Shown: positions 1-8,666, counted from the first letter of the stretch. The stretch: DNA of 64,000 nucleotides from Magnetospira sp. QH-2 (GCF_000968135.1 NZ_FO538765.1:3672501-3736500), one strand, 5' to 3'. Notes: generated by a model from the sequence alone, not told the origin. Made by a program: numbers and translations.

Positions 1-56
1 CCAAGCAGACGGACACCAAGGGAGCTTCCGCCCCCATGGTCACACCCGTCCGTTAA
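1..56 (+). CDS. Possible 3' end of a gene cut by the window edge
   Basis: An open frame (codons from base 3) runs from the window edge to a TAA at 54-56, giving the last 17 residues KQTDTKGASAPMVTPVR. It stops 13 bases before the convergent gene that ends at 70, which is a natural place for a gene end. The stretch is too short to identify, and chance open frames of this length are common, so this is only a possibility. Confidence 0.3.
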   Translation, partial: KQTDTKGASAPMVTPVR

Positions 57-69
57 CAGCGGATCTCGA

Positions 70-1410
70 TCAGCCCTGGTTGATGAAGCTCGGTTCGCAG
101 AACTGCTTACGGCGCTTGAGCTTGCGACACAGGTCCTGCGAGGCCGCCTTTGTGGTCAATGGGCCGGCCTTGAGCCGGTAATAGGTGCCCTTACCCCTGC
201 CCAGATTGACCTTGGTTATCTCTGGCTGAAGGCTTCCCAGCAGAGCCCTGTGGGCTTTCTGAATCTCCGACCAGCCCTTGCGCGCCGCGGCTTCTGATCG
301 ATAGGACGCCACATGGACCGCCGGCTTGGGCCCGGCCATGGCCATGCCGCCCGCCTTGTCCCCCATGGCCTTCAACGAGGCCGGAGGCTCCGGCTGCAGG
401 CCACTCTCGATGGCCTTGCGCTCCTTGGCATATTCGTCCGAGGTGATCAGCTTGGCTTCTTGCAGCATTTCCAGGCGCCGCACCGCGTCGGCGGCTTTCA
501 TCAATCCCTTGGGCGGCACCGAGGGCGCCGCGATGGCCACCGGGGTTTCCGGCAACAGGGCATCCAGAATCATTTCCCGTTCCGCCGCATGCTGGCCGAC
601 GGTCATAGCGCGCATTTCCAGCGCCCGGCCAATGGCACGCAGGCGTCCAAGGATCTGATCCGTGGTTGGTACCGAACGATCCAGACCCGCCGCCGGAGGC
701 GGTGACGTAAAGGGAACCAGCGCGCCCACATTGGTCTTGCGACGGGCAAGGTATTCATCGGGGGCGATCAGACCCTGATCCCGCAGAGCCCGTAGGGTTT
801 CGAACCGCGACACGATATTGGCGTCGGCCGTGCTGGCGCTGACCATGGGACCGCCCATGCCACCCGCGCCACCGATATCCATGCCTCCGGATGAGGGTCC
901 CATGCCGGAAGCACTCACCGGCCCGGTCATGGCGCTGCCTTGCGGTGCGCCATCCAGTCCGGCGGCGCCGCGCTCCATCTGGCCAACCACGTTGCCGCTT
1001 TGCAGCAGGCTCATGTTGACACTGGCGATCTCGGAGACCGGGCGGGTGGTGAAGTTGTTCATCACCATAAGCTGTTCCGTTTCCGGCGGCCGCAGGGCCA
1101 GCACGGCTTCGTACATGGCGCGGGCGCGGGTGACTTGCCCGGTATGGTGATAGAGGATGGCGCGGCCCAGCAGGGCATGCACATCATTGGGGTTGGCCTT
1201 CAAGGCTTTGTCGAAATGGCTTTCGGCCAGAACGAAGTTGCCCTTGGTCAGTTCGGCGATGCCCAGCTCGGCCTCGACGTTTTCTTTCTTCAGCGGGCTA
1301 TTGGTCCAGAACTCCGGCTTCAGCATGTTCTGATCCGTCACCACGCCGCAGCCTGCCAAAATCGTGGTCGTCGCCACGATCATCGCCGCATACCGGTACA
1401 TCCGTTTCAC
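70..1410 (-). CDS. TPR- and SPOR-domain lipoprotein
   Basis: Predicted outer-envelope lipoprotein of 446 residues. The GTG start at 1410 is chosen because GGAG lies 7 bases upstream and the product then begins with a proper lipoprotein signal: a KR-containing n-region, a hydrophobic stretch and the lipobox LAGC near residue 20. A TPR-like repeat pair follows (about residues 45-110; for example LAESHFDKALKANPND). A Gly/Met-rich linker comes next, then two short helical segments resembling SHOCT motifs (LRALRDQGLIAPDEYLARRK and LQEAKLITSDEYAKERK). The last 75 residues look like a SPOR domain, the family that binds denuded peptidoglycan at division sites. A role in cell-envelope or septal organisation is inferred from domains only. 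Longer upstream starts are open but would bury the signal peptide. Confidence 0.72.
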   Translation of the reverse strand: MKRMYRYAAMIVATTTILAGCGVVTDQNMLKPEFWTNSPLKKENVEAELGIAELTKGNFVLAESHFDKALKANPNDVHALLGRAILYHHTGQVTRARAMYEAVLALRPPETEQLMVMNNFTTRPVSEIASVNMSLLQSGNVVGQMERGAAGLDGAPQGSAMTGPVSASGMGPSSGGMDIGGAGGMGGPMVSASTADANIVSRFETLRALRDQGLIAPDEYLARRKTNVGALVPFTSPPPAAGLDRSVPTTDQILGRLRAIGRALEMRAMTVGQHAAEREMILDALLPETPVAIAAPSVPPKGLMKAADAVRRLEMLQEAKLITSDEYAKERKAIESGLQPEPPASLKAMGDKAGGMAMAGPKPAVHVASYRSEAAARKGWSEIQKAHRALLGSLQPEITKVNLGRGKGTYYRLKAGPLTTKAASQDLCRKLKRRKQFCEPSFINQG

Positions 1411-1531
1411 CGCTCGTCTCCCGTCGGGTCGTGGGGCCGCCAAAGAGGCAACACCCAACATAAGGACAAAATACAACAGAATCCTGACCTCCGTTGGTAA
1501 AAAATGTCCTAAGAGCGCGGATATTACTGAA

Positions 1532-3307
1532 TTATTCGTCCGAGTCCGGATCGATGGAAAGGTCTTGCCCGGTCTCCTTGGCCTTGCGAACGGCGGTGAT
1601 TTCGGCCCCTGGGAAGGTCTCCAACACGGCTTTGACCAGCGGATGCCCGGAGACTTTGGCCCGCAGATGGGCCTCGGCTTCGTCTTTTTGCTGGCGCAAG
1701 GTAGCGGCGCCGGGGGCCTGTTGGGAGATTGTCACCGCCCATCGGCCGCCGGTTTTCTCATCCAGAAACCGCTTCATCTTGTTGGCCAGATCAGCAGGCG
1801 CATGGTCGCCTGGCCGGAATTCAATGCGACCGGGCGCGAAGGACACCAGGTGCAGATTATTGATCAGGTCCGCATGCAGGATCGCTTCTTTTTCCGTTTC
1901 CGCCAGGGCGACCACGTCGTCAAAGGTTTGTGGATTGGGAAGGGTCAATTGCGACTCGGCTTGCGGCTGGGGGTCGGGATCCCCGGCGATCACCACCAGG
2001 GCGGCTTGCGGGGCCCCGGACGGGGATCCTCCCGAGGGTAAGGACGATCCCGCAACCGGATTCGATGGGGATGGCGACGGGACGGGTGCGCCCGCCCCGG
2101 AAGAGCTTGGCAAGGGCTGCCCGCCGTCAAGCATTTTCAAGGCTTCTTCCGGACTGGGCAGGGTCGAGGCATGGGCCAGGCGAATGAGAATCATCTCGGC
2201 GGCCTGTAGAGGAGACGGGGCTTGCCGGGTTTCCTGGATACCCTTCAACAGCATCTGCCAGGCCCGGGCCAAGGTCGCCAGCCCCAACCCCGCGGCCATT
2301 TCTCGGCCCCGGGTGCGTTCGGTTTCCGACACCGTGCCCCGCTCGGCAGCCGCCGGCACCACTTTGATCCGGGTCAGCCAGTGGCTGAGGTCCAGCATGT
2401 CTTCGAGCACCACCGCCGGTTCGGCCCCGGCCTTGTACTGGCCATCGAGGATCTCCAGCGCCTTGGCCGGATCCCCCTGCAACACCGCCGCCAGCAGATC
2501 GAAGGTCACCGCCCGGTCGGCCAGCCCCAGCATATCGCGCACCTGACCCTCGGAGACGGTTCCGGCACAATGGGCAAAGGCCTGGTCGAGCAATGACAGG
2601 CCGTCGCGGACGCTGCCATCGGCGGCGCGGGCGATGAGGCCCAGGGCCGCGGGTTCGATTTCGGCGTTTTCCTGGTCGGCAATGGAGGCGAAATGGGCGA
2701 TCAGGGTCTCCATTTCCACGCGCCGCAGATCGAATCGCTGACAGCGGGATAACACGGTCACCGGCACCCGGCGGATTTCGGTGGTGGCGAAAATGAACTT
2801 CACATGTTCCGGCGGCTCTTCCAGGGTCTTCAACAAGGCGTTGAAGGCGTTTTTGGAGAGCATGTGCACTTCGTCGATGATGTAGATCTTGAATCGCGCC
2901 GAGGTGGGGCGATAGGCCACGCCTTCGATGATCTCGCGGATATCGTCGACACCGGTGCGCGACGCGGCATCCATTTCCAGCACGTCCACATGACGATCTT
3001 CGGCAATGGCACGGCAGTTTACACATACTCCGCAGGGCGAGATGGTGGCACCGCCAGTGCCGTCGGGTCCGATGCAATTCAGGGCCCGGGCGATGATCCG
3101 CGCGGTGGTGGTCTTGCCGATGCCGCGCACGCCGGTGAGCACAAAGGCATGGGCCAGGCGGCCGGAATCGATGGCATTGGTGAGGGTGCGGACCAGGGCT
3201 TCCTGACCGATCAGCCCGGAGAAGTCCTTGGGCCGATACTTGCGCGCCAGCACCCGGTATTCACCGGCATCACTGGTTTCCACGGAAGAGGGATCGAGAT
3301 CGGTCAT
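1532..3307 (-). CDS. dnaX: DNA polymerase III subunit gamma/tau
   Basis: Clamp-loader ATPase of the replicative polymerase, 591 residues. The N-terminal AAA+ module is clear: Walker A GVRGIGKTT at 59-67, the four zinc-ribbon cysteines (C78 and the CGVCVNC cluster at 92-98), Walker B IIDEVHML at 143-150, and sensor I followed by the SRC arginine-finger motif (LSRCQRFDLRR). The clamp-loader collar domains follow, then a Pro/Ser-rich linker and a C-terminal tau-like domain that in the family binds DnaB and the alpha subunit. No convincing slippery heptamer was seen, so a programmed frameshift producing gamma is not supported. The SRP RNA gene lies just upstream on the same strand, an arrangement common in alphaproteobacteria. 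Confidence 0.96.
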   Translation of the reverse strand: MTDLDPSSVETSDAGEYRVLARKYRPKDFSGLIGQEALVRTLTNAIDSGRLAHAFVLTGVRGIGKTTTARIIARALNCIGPDGTGGATISPCGVCVNCRAIAEDRHVDVLEMDAASRTGVDDIREIIEGVAYRPTSARFKIYIIDEVHMLSKNAFNALLKTLEEPPEHVKFIFATTEIRRVPVTVLSRCQRFDLRRVEMETLIAHFASIADQENAEIEPAALGLIARAADGSVRDGLSLLDQAFAHCAGTVSEGQVRDMLGLADRAVTFDLLAAVLQGDPAKALEILDGQYKAGAEPAVVLEDMLDLSHWLTRIKVVPAAAERGTVSETERTRGREMAAGLGLATLARAWQMLLKGIQETRQAPSPLQAAEMILIRLAHASTLPSPEEALKMLDGGQPLPSSSGAGAPVPSPSPSNPVAGSSLPSGGSPSGAPQAALVVIAGDPDPQPQAESQLTLPNPQTFDDVVALAETEKEAILHADLINNLHLVSFAPGRIEFRPGDHAPADLANKMKRFLDEKTGGRWAVTISQQAPGAATLRQQKDEAEAHLRAKVSGHPLVKAVLETFPGAEITAVRKAKETGQDLSIDPDSDE

Positions 3308-3350
3308 TCGGGGCCCGTCTGGTTACGGTATCGGCGGGCGGAGATAAGGT

Positions 3351-3445
3351 GAGAGACTGACAGCGACCCGAATCAAAACTCGTTACGGCTGCTTCCTTCC
3401 GGACCTGACCGGGTTGGCGAGGAATCCGTCCACCACCAGCCTCTC
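3351..3445 (-). ncRNA. ffs: Signal recognition particle RNA, small bacterial type (4.5S)
   Basis: The minus strand carries the diagnostic SRP domain IV core GTCAGGTCCGGAAGGAAGCA, which forms the asymmetric internal loop and GGAA tetraloop recognised by Ffh. The ends pair: GAGAGGCUG at the 5' end (3445 downward) with CAGUCUCUC at the 3' end, giving a closed hairpin of about 95 nucleotides, the usual size of the alphaproteobacterial form. It is transcribed towards dnaX, 43 bases upstream of that start. Exact ends are set from the pairing and could shift by a few bases. Confidence 0.95.
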
Positions 3446-3451
3446 AAGGGC

Positions 3452-3481
3452 TATATAGCAAGCTCCCCCCGGTCGAGGCAA
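3452..3481 (-). promoter_or_regulatory. Promoter of the SRP RNA gene
   Basis: On the minus strand a TTGCCT -35 box (3476-3481) and a TATATA -10 box (3452-3457, preceded by TGC) are 18 bases apart. The -10 box is 6 bases before the folded 5' end of the SRP RNA at 3445, the expected distance for a sigma-70 start. Confidence 0.75.
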
Positions 3482-3493
3482 GGTTCGTCGAAT

Positions 3494-4027
3494 CTATTCT
3501 TCCACGATGAAGACACCGGAGATCCCGCTCATGGCGCCAACGCCGGAGGTGAACGATCCCATAAAGGGAACATAGGTCCCATAGGTCTCATTGTTGAAAC
3601 GATAGCGGCCGGGGTTCATGGGCACGACCTTGATCTCCCGGGTTTCCTTGGCGGCCAGGGCAATGGAGACCACCATCAGCGGGTCCGATTCGGTGCTGCC
3701 GGTCAAATCGCTCGCCGCCGCGTTTTGAAAGAAATCGGCGGCGGCCAGCGTGCGGACGTTGTCAATGGTGTTGACCAACTTCAAGATATAGGGCTGCCCG
3801 CGTTTCATGGAAACGAATGTCGGCTTGAGATCATCCTCAAGAAACAGGATTTCATGCGTCTGGGCCTGAGTCCAATCGGTGGCGGCAAGCGTATCGGACG
3901 CCTGCTCCATGTAGCCATCCGGGAACACGACCACCGCATCCAACTGATTGACCAGGTCCACTTCGGTACAGGCGGTTGCGCCCAACAGAGCCAGTGCGGC
4001 CAAACCGTTCTTCCAATTCACGCCCAT
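3494..4027 (-). CDS. Cupredoxin-like small lipoprotein of unknown function
   Basis: 177-residue exported protein. A strong GGGGGA ribosome site lies about 6 bases before the ATG. Residues 1-20 form a signal peptide ending in GATAC, so lipidation at Cys20 is plausible although the lipobox is not ideal. The rest is beta-rich, with segments that recall cupredoxin-type sandwiches (EILFLEDDLKPTFVSMKRGQ, then YILKLVN, and a C-terminal GVFIVEE strand). The family copper ligands (a Cys and a paired His near the C-terminus) are not visible, so it probably does not bind copper in the usual way. It is a single gene between ffs and nudC with no functional partner. The function is unknown. Confidence 0.6.
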   Translation of the reverse strand: MGVNWKNGLAALALLGATACTEVDLVNQLDAVVVFPDGYMEQASDTLAATDWTQAQTHEILFLEDDLKPTFVSMKRGQPYILKLVNTIDNVRTLAAADFFQNAAASDLTGSTESDPLMVVSIALAAKETREIKVVPMNPGRYRFNNETYGTYVPFMGSFTSGVGAMSGISGVFIVEE

Positions 4028-4142
4028 CGGTCGTCCCCCAAAATATCCACCATTGCCTTTTTATGGGGCTTTCCGGCCCCAAACGCAACGGTCAACAGCC
4101 CGCGGGCTTGGTTTCGATAAAAGAGTATGCCATTCATGCATC

Positions 4143-5087
4143 ATGTCTGACCGCCCCTCCGATTCACTCTCTTATGATACCTTCGGCCTTGATCGGGCTG
4201 ACCGCCAACGCAAGGATCCCCAATGGGTGGCGGCGCGGCTGCATGCCCGAGACAGTTTCCTGATCCCCGTATGGCGCGATCACAATCTGATTTTGCCCGG
4301 CGACGACGATCATGCCCCTTCGGCGGTCACTCTGACCGGCGACCATGCCCGGGGTACCCTGCATATGGCCCGGGACGTGACTTTCTTGGGCCAAAGGGAA
4401 GGCCGATCCTGGTTTACCGCCGACCTTTCGGATCAAGAGCTATTTGATCTCACGCCGATCATGGGGCGGGCCGAATTCCTGGATCTACGGGGCTGCGGGG
4501 CTTTTATGGATCCCTTCGAAGCGGCCATGCTGGCCTATGCCCGGGGCATGCTGTTTTGGCACCGTCGACAGCGTTTCTGCGGTGCTTGCGGAAGCCCCAC
4601 CGAAGCCCATCATGGAGGTCACAAACGCACCTGTGGCAACGCGGATTGCGGTCTGGAGCATTTTCCGCGCACCGATCCGGCGGTGCTGGTGCTGATCACC
4701 CGACCCGGTCCCGAGGGTGGGGCCTGTCTGTTGGCGCGGCAACCGGCCTGGCCGGACAAATTCCATTCCTGTCTGGCCGGATTCCTGGAAATCGGCGAGA
4801 GCCTGGAAGCCTGTGCCCGGCGCGAAGTGATGGAAGAAGTGGGCATCGAGATCGAAGACATCGTCCAGGTTCAGTCTCAGCCTTGGCCCTTCCCCGCCTC
4901 GTTGATGGTGGGCATGACAGCCCGCGCCCGCACGGTGCGCCTGAGAGTCGATACGGACGAGTTGGAAACCGCCCGCTGGGTCACCCGGCGGCAGTTCGAC
5001 GATCTGGGCTCCCTGGGTATCGTGCTGCCCCGGCGGGACACCATGGCAAGGTTTTTGATCGAAGGGTGGTTGCGCAAGGAGACGTGA
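4143..5087 (+). CDS. nudC: NAD(+)/NADH pyrophosphatase (NUDIX)
   Basis: 314-residue NADH pyrophosphatase that splits NAD(H) to NMN(H) and AMP; bacterial NudC also removes NAD caps from RNA. Diagnostic features: a zinc ribbon with C146, C149, C164 and C169; a complete Nudix box at 213-235 (GFLEIGE, then REVMEEVGI, matching GX5EX7REUXEEXGU); and the NudC signature SQPWPFPAS at 245-253. The ATG at 4143 gives the normal family length. The frame stays open upstream to 3948, but that stretch overlaps the 5' end of the opposite gene and has no family similarity. It is divergent from the lipoprotein gene at 4027. Confidence 0.95.
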   Translation: MSDRPSDSLSYDTFGLDRADRQRKDPQWVAARLHARDSFLIPVWRDHNLILPGDDDHAPSAVTLTGDHARGTLHMARDVTFLGQREGRSWFTADLSDQELFDLTPIMGRAEFLDLRGCGAFMDPFEAAMLAYARGMLFWHRRQRFCGACGSPTEAHHGGHKRTCGNADCGLEHFPRTDPAVLVLITRPGPEGGACLLARQPAWPDKFHSCLAGFLEIGESLEACARREVMEEVGIEIEDIVQVQSQPWPFPASLMVGMTARARTVRLRVDTDELETARWVTRRQFDDLGSLGIVLPRRDTMARFLIEGWLRKET

Positions 5088-5094
5088 CCCCCTT

Positions 5095-5613
5095 CTACAG
5101 ATCCTCGAATCCCGGTACTTCCAATTCGAAGCTGCGCCGTTCCGGGCCGGTATAGAGGATACTCGCCTTGCGCCGCCGATCAGGGCCGAAAAAGGCCTGG
5201 GTGCGGACGAAGGGTCGCGGGGCGCGGATGACATTGTTGAGCCGACTGCAAAACACCTTGGCCGAAATGGGCTTGACCAGGAATTCGTTGACCCCGGCAT
5301 CGCGCGCGGCAGTGATATGTTCTTCCTCGGCAAATCCACTGATCATGATGATCGGCAGAAACGGGTTGGGGCTGTCGGCCATGGTGCGGATGGCCCGGGT
5401 CAGTTCCACGCCGTCGAGCACGGGCATGTACCAATTGGTGATCAGGATATCCGGCGCCGTCAGGTCCTTCATGCGGGAATAGGCCTGGGCGCCATTGTTG
5501 GCCTGATGAATCTTGCGACAACGAAAGGTTCGCAACAGCGTCTTATAGAGGCTGAGCATATGCGAGTTATCATCGACGATCATGATGGAGACCTGGCTGA
5601 GATCGAATTCCAT
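5095..5613 (-). CDS. Receiver-domain protein with Asn at the phosphorylation site
   Basis: 172 residues: a CheY-like receiver domain (about 8-130) and a basic and aromatic C-terminal tail with no recognised DNA-binding motif. The acidic pair is present (IMIVDDN, Asp14/Asp15), as are the conserved Ser92 (position of Thr87 in CheY) and Lys114 (FLVKP). The phospho-acceptor position reads ITNWYMP, with Asn60 where ordinary receivers have Asp; the codon is AAT. It should therefore not be phosphorylated normally, and may signal by protein contact or be locked in one state. No kinase or output gene is adjacent. The tail contains two similar arginine-rich segments (GPDRRRKA and GPERRSFE). Confidence 0.85.
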   Translation of the reverse strand: MEFDLSQVSIMIVDDNSHMLSLYKTLLRTFRCRKIHQANNGAQAYSRMKDLTAPDILITNWYMPVLDGVELTRAIRTMADSPNPFLPIIMISGFAEEEHITAARDAGVNEFLVKPISAKVFCSRLNNVIRAPRPFVRTQAFFGPDRRRKASILYTGPERRSFELEVPGFEDL

Positions 5614-5781
5614 CGGTTTCCGGCTTCCCTTTAATTTGTTTGCCCCATTCTTGACGATCTATGCGGGGAAATGAACCGGAAATTACGCTTTTTTCCCCGA
5701 TGGCCTCCCTGCTGCTTGCCGAACGCGCTGCACTGCGTTAAATTTCTTCGCAACTGCAATATAAATTCTGGGAGGCTTTCC

Positions 5782-6657
5782 ATGGTCCGAGATGCCCGTC
5801 CGCGCCGCAGTATTCTTTACATGCCCGGCTCCAATGCCCGCGCCCTTGAGAAGGGCCGGACCCTTGCCGCCGACGGGTTGATCCTTGATCTGGAAGATGC
5901 GGTTTCGCCGGAGTCCAAGATTCTGGCCCGCGAGCAGATTTGTACCGCGGTCACCGAAGGTGGCTACGGCAAGCGGGAAATTCTCATTCGGGTCAACGGT
6001 CTCAACACGCCCTGGGGCTATGACGATATCGCCGCCGCCGCCAGGACCCCCGCCGATGCCATTTTGTTGCCCAAGGTGGAGAGCGGCGACATGGTGCGGC
6101 AAGCCGCCGCCGCTTTGCAAGCCAATGGCGCGCCGGCCAGCATGGCCATCTGGTGCATGATGGAAACCCCCATGGGCATGCTCAACGCCCAGGACATCGC
6201 CGGATCCAGCCCGCGTCTTGCCGGATTCGTCATGGGCACCTCGGATCTGGCCAAGGATCTGCATTGCGCCCATACGCCGGAGCGTCAGCCCATGATTACC
6301 TCTTTGGGCCTCTGCCTGTTGGCTGCCCGAGCCTATGGACTGGCCATCGTCGACGGGGTCTATCTGGACCTGAAGGATGATGAAGGCTTCAAGGCCCATT
6401 GCGTTCAAGGCCGGGAGCTGGGCTTCGACGGCAAAACCCTGATCCATCCGAAAACCGTGGATGTGGCCAACGAGATTTTTGCCCCCTCCGAAGAGGAGGT
6501 GGACTGGTCGCGCAAGATAATCGCTGCCCATGCCCAGGCCGAAGCCGAAGGCCAGGGTGTGGTGCTGGTGGATGGCAAGTTGATCGAGAACCTGCATGTG
6601 GTCGCCGCCCAACGGCTGGTGGATCTGGCCGATGCCATCGCGGAGATGAATCCATGA
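5782..6657 (+). CDS. mcl1: CoA-ester lyase, malyl-CoA / beta-methylmalyl-CoA lyase type
   Basis: 291-residue member of the HpcH/HpaI and citrate-lyase-beta superfamily, which reversibly cleaves acyl-CoA esters such as malyl-CoA or beta-methylmalyl-CoA. Visible family motifs: ILYMPGSN near 11-18, DGLILDLEDAV (31-41), IRVNG (69-73), PKVES (97-101, metal-binding Glu), METP (127-130) and GTSDLAKDL. The start at 5782 has GGAGG 7 bases upstream; an open extension to 5671 has no such site. The next gene starts inside its stop codon and encodes a mesaconyl-CoA-hydratase-like protein, which favours a methylmalyl-CoA lyase in the ethylmalonyl-CoA pathway over a citrate lyase subunit. Exact substrate is inference. 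Confidence 0.82.
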   Translation: MVRDARPRRSILYMPGSNARALEKGRTLAADGLILDLEDAVSPESKILAREQICTAVTEGGYGKREILIRVNGLNTPWGYDDIAAAARTPADAILLPKVESGDMVRQAAAALQANGAPASMAIWCMMETPMGMLNAQDIAGSSPRLAGFVMGTSDLAKDLHCAHTPERQPMITSLGLCLLAARAYGLAIVDGVYLDLKDDEGFKAHCVQGRELGFDGKTLIHPKTVDVANEIFAPSEEEVDWSRKIIAAHAQAEAEGQGVVLVDGKLIENLHVVAAQRLVDLADAIAEMNP

Positions 6658-7706
6658 CCAACAAGACCAACCCGGGCAATTTTTTCGAGGATTTCTCCGT
6701 CGGTCAGGAGATCATCCATGCCACCCCAAGGACGGCCAGCGTGGGCGATGTGGCCTTGCATACGGCCCTCTATGGCTCGCGCTTTGCCGTCCAATCTTCC
6801 GATGAATTCGCCAAGTCCCTGGGGCTGATCGCTGCGCCGCTTGATGACTTCCTTGGCTTTCATCTGGTATTCGGCAAGACCGTCCCCGACGTGTCGCTCA
6901 ACGCCGTGGCCAACCTGGGCTATGCGGCAGGCGTCTTCGGGCCGCTGATCATGCCCGGGGACACGGTCAGCACCCGCTCCACCGTCATCGGCGTCAAGGA
7001 GAACTCCAACGGCAAGACCGGCGTGGTCTATGTGCGTTCGGTGGGCCGCAATCAGCGCGACGAAACGGTGCTCGACTATGTGCGCTGGGTGATGGTCAAA
7101 AAGCGCGATCCCGGCGCCCCGGCCCCGGAGCCGGTGATTCCCGATCTGCCTGGCGCTGTGGCGGTGGAAGACCTGCAGGTGCCCGACGGCCTCTATCTGA
7201 GTGCCTATAACAGGGATCTGGCGGGCAGCCCGTTTGGTTGGGACGACTACGCCGTGGGCGAGAAGATCGACCATGTGGACGGCTTCACCATCGAGGAGGC
7301 CGAGCACCAGATGGCCACACGGCTGTATCAGAACACCGCCAAGGTGCATTTCAATCAGTTCGAACAGAAAGAAGGTCGCTTCGGCAAACGCTTGATCTAT
7401 GGCGGCCATATCATCAGCCTGGCCCGCTCGCTAAGCTTCAACGGCCTGGCCAATGCCTTCCGCGTCGCCGCCATCAACGGCGGGGCCCATTGCAACCCGA
7501 CCTTCGCCGGCGACACCATCCACGCCTGGTCGGAAGTGCTCGACAAGCAGGAACTTCCCGACCGCACCGACATGGGCGCCCTGCGCCTGCGCACGGTGGC
7601 CACCAAGGACCGGCCTTGTGCCGACTTCCCCTACAAAGGGGAGGACGGCAAGTATCTGCCCGAGGTGGTGCTGGACTTTGACTACTGGGTCCTGGTGGTG
7701 CGGTAA
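6654..7706 (+). CDS. mch: MaoC-family hydratase, probable mesaconyl-CoA hydratase
   Basis: 350 residues arranged as two hot-dog (MaoC-like) halves, the size of mesaconyl-C1-CoA hydratase (beta-methylmalyl-CoA dehydratase). The N-terminal half begins FFEDFSVGQEI and has the substrate-pocket region PLIMPGDTV. The second half contains ERFGK-like and GGHIISLARS segments typical of the family. It starts by ATGA overlap with the upstream lyase gene, so the two are translationally coupled. In the ethylmalonyl-CoA pathway this enzyme hydrates mesaconyl-CoA to beta-methylmalyl-CoA, which the lyase then splits to glyoxylate and propionyl-CoA. The pathway's other genes are not in this window. Confidence 0.82.
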   Translation: MTNKTNPGNFFEDFSVGQEIIHATPRTASVGDVALHTALYGSRFAVQSSDEFAKSLGLIAAPLDDFLGFHLVFGKTVPDVSLNAVANLGYAAGVFGPLIMPGDTVSTRSTVIGVKENSNGKTGVVYVRSVGRNQRDETVLDYVRWVMVKKRDPGAPAPEPVIPDLPGAVAVEDLQVPDGLYLSAYNRDLAGSPFGWDDYAVGEKIDHVDGFTIEEAEHQMATRLYQNTAKVHFNQFEQKEGRFGKRLIYGGHIISLARSLSFNGLANAFRVAAINGGAHCNPTFAGDTIHAWSEVLDKQELPDRTDMGALRLRTVATKDRPCADFPYKGEDGKYLPEVVLDFDYWVLVVR

Positions 7707-7709
7707 GGC

Positions 7710-8504
7710 TTAAAACCCCCGCCCGCCTGCCCGTCCTACAGCCCCGCCCCCCGGCGGCCCCAGTTCCATGGGCGTGCTCAGGATGTCGCGCACCCTTGCT
7801 GCATCGAGCAATTGCGGTTTGTAGGTCCCGCCGCGCTGGTTCAGCTGCCCGGCGAAGGACCGAAGGTGATTGCGGGAACCCCGGCGGATGGTGGTGTAGA
7901 CCTGTTTGATATCGGCCTGGGCGGTGCTTTCAATGGCCTTGTCCAGGTCGGCGATATCCACTTCCTCGATTAGACCACCCACGTTGAGAGCCGCTTGCAA
8001 CGAGGCTTTGCTTTTTTCCGAGAGATCCCGATAGAGCTTTTGCAAGTGGACGTTCTGGAACTCGCCGCGGCCGGTGGATTGTGCCGGGTCGATGAGCCCG
8101 TAGCGGGTCAGGGGCCGCAAAAGGGCATCCATATGACGCTGCTCGGCACTGGCGATTTTCTGGAATATCGGCAGCTGCCAACGATCAAACAGATCCAGAT
8201 ACACATCCCGGGCCAGCTTTTCCTCCTCGCGCATATATAGGAGGTCCTGCACCTCGCGTTCGGTCAGGATCGGCGTGCCTCCGGCCACCAGCGACGGCAT
8301 GGCGGCCGGAGGCGTTTGGGAGAGCGGAAAGGCCACGTGCTGGCCCGGGGCGTTGGCGCGCGGCGCCCCCACGGGCTGCATGTTGGTGGCCTGCAACACG
8401 GCATCGAGAGCCAAGACCATGCCGCCGACTATCAGCAGCGCGGTGATGATGACAATAAAGGAACGGGCGGCGTTGGAGCCAGGCTGGCGGGGTGGTCGGG
8501 TCAT
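7710..8504 (-). CDS. Membrane-anchored DUF2202 (ferritin-like) protein
   Basis: 264 residues from the ATG at 8504. An N-terminal membrane anchor (about 16-36, FIVIITALLIVGGMVLAL) is followed by a Pro/Ala-rich linker and a DUF2202 domain (about 85-245). That domain contains YMREEEKLARDVYLDLFDRW and a later AEQRHMDAL segment, giving an ExxH-type arrangement as in four-helix ferritin-like proteins. Metal binding is inferred from the fold; no enzyme activity is assigned to this family. The frame is open further upstream, but the anchor then lies too far inside the protein. It converges with the hydratase gene, with only 3 bases between the stops. Confidence 0.7.
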   Translation of the reverse strand: MTRPPRQPGSNAARSFIVIITALLIVGGMVLALDAVLQATNMQPVGAPRANAPGQHVAFPLSQTPPAAMPSLVAGGTPILTEREVQDLLYMREEEKLARDVYLDLFDRWQLPIFQKIASAEQRHMDALLRPLTRYGLIDPAQSTGRGEFQNVHLQKLYRDLSEKSKASLQAALNVGGLIEEVDIADLDKAIESTAQADIKQVYTTIRRGSRNHLRSFAGQLNQRGGTYKPQLLDAARVRDILSTPMELGPPGGGAVGRAGGRGF

Positions 8505-8666
8505 GGAAGCGTCCAAAGAGTGATCGGATTCGGGCCGAGAATACCCGATTCGGACCAAAATGGTATGATATTTCATTTCGCATTCATGGCGTGGGCTGTG
8601 TCTGTCCGGAGACCGTGAATTTATCTTGCCTCTTGTCCCTTTCAAGCAATCTGGCATAATGCAATT

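Noticed and set aside
1532-3307. Programmed frameshift in dnaX producing a short gamma form
   Set aside because: No convincing slippery run with a downstream stem was seen; the full tau-like frame is continuous.
3948-4142. Longer N-terminus for NudC
   Set aside because: The extension overlaps the 5' end of the opposite lipoprotein gene, has no family similarity, and the ATG at 4143 gives the normal family length.
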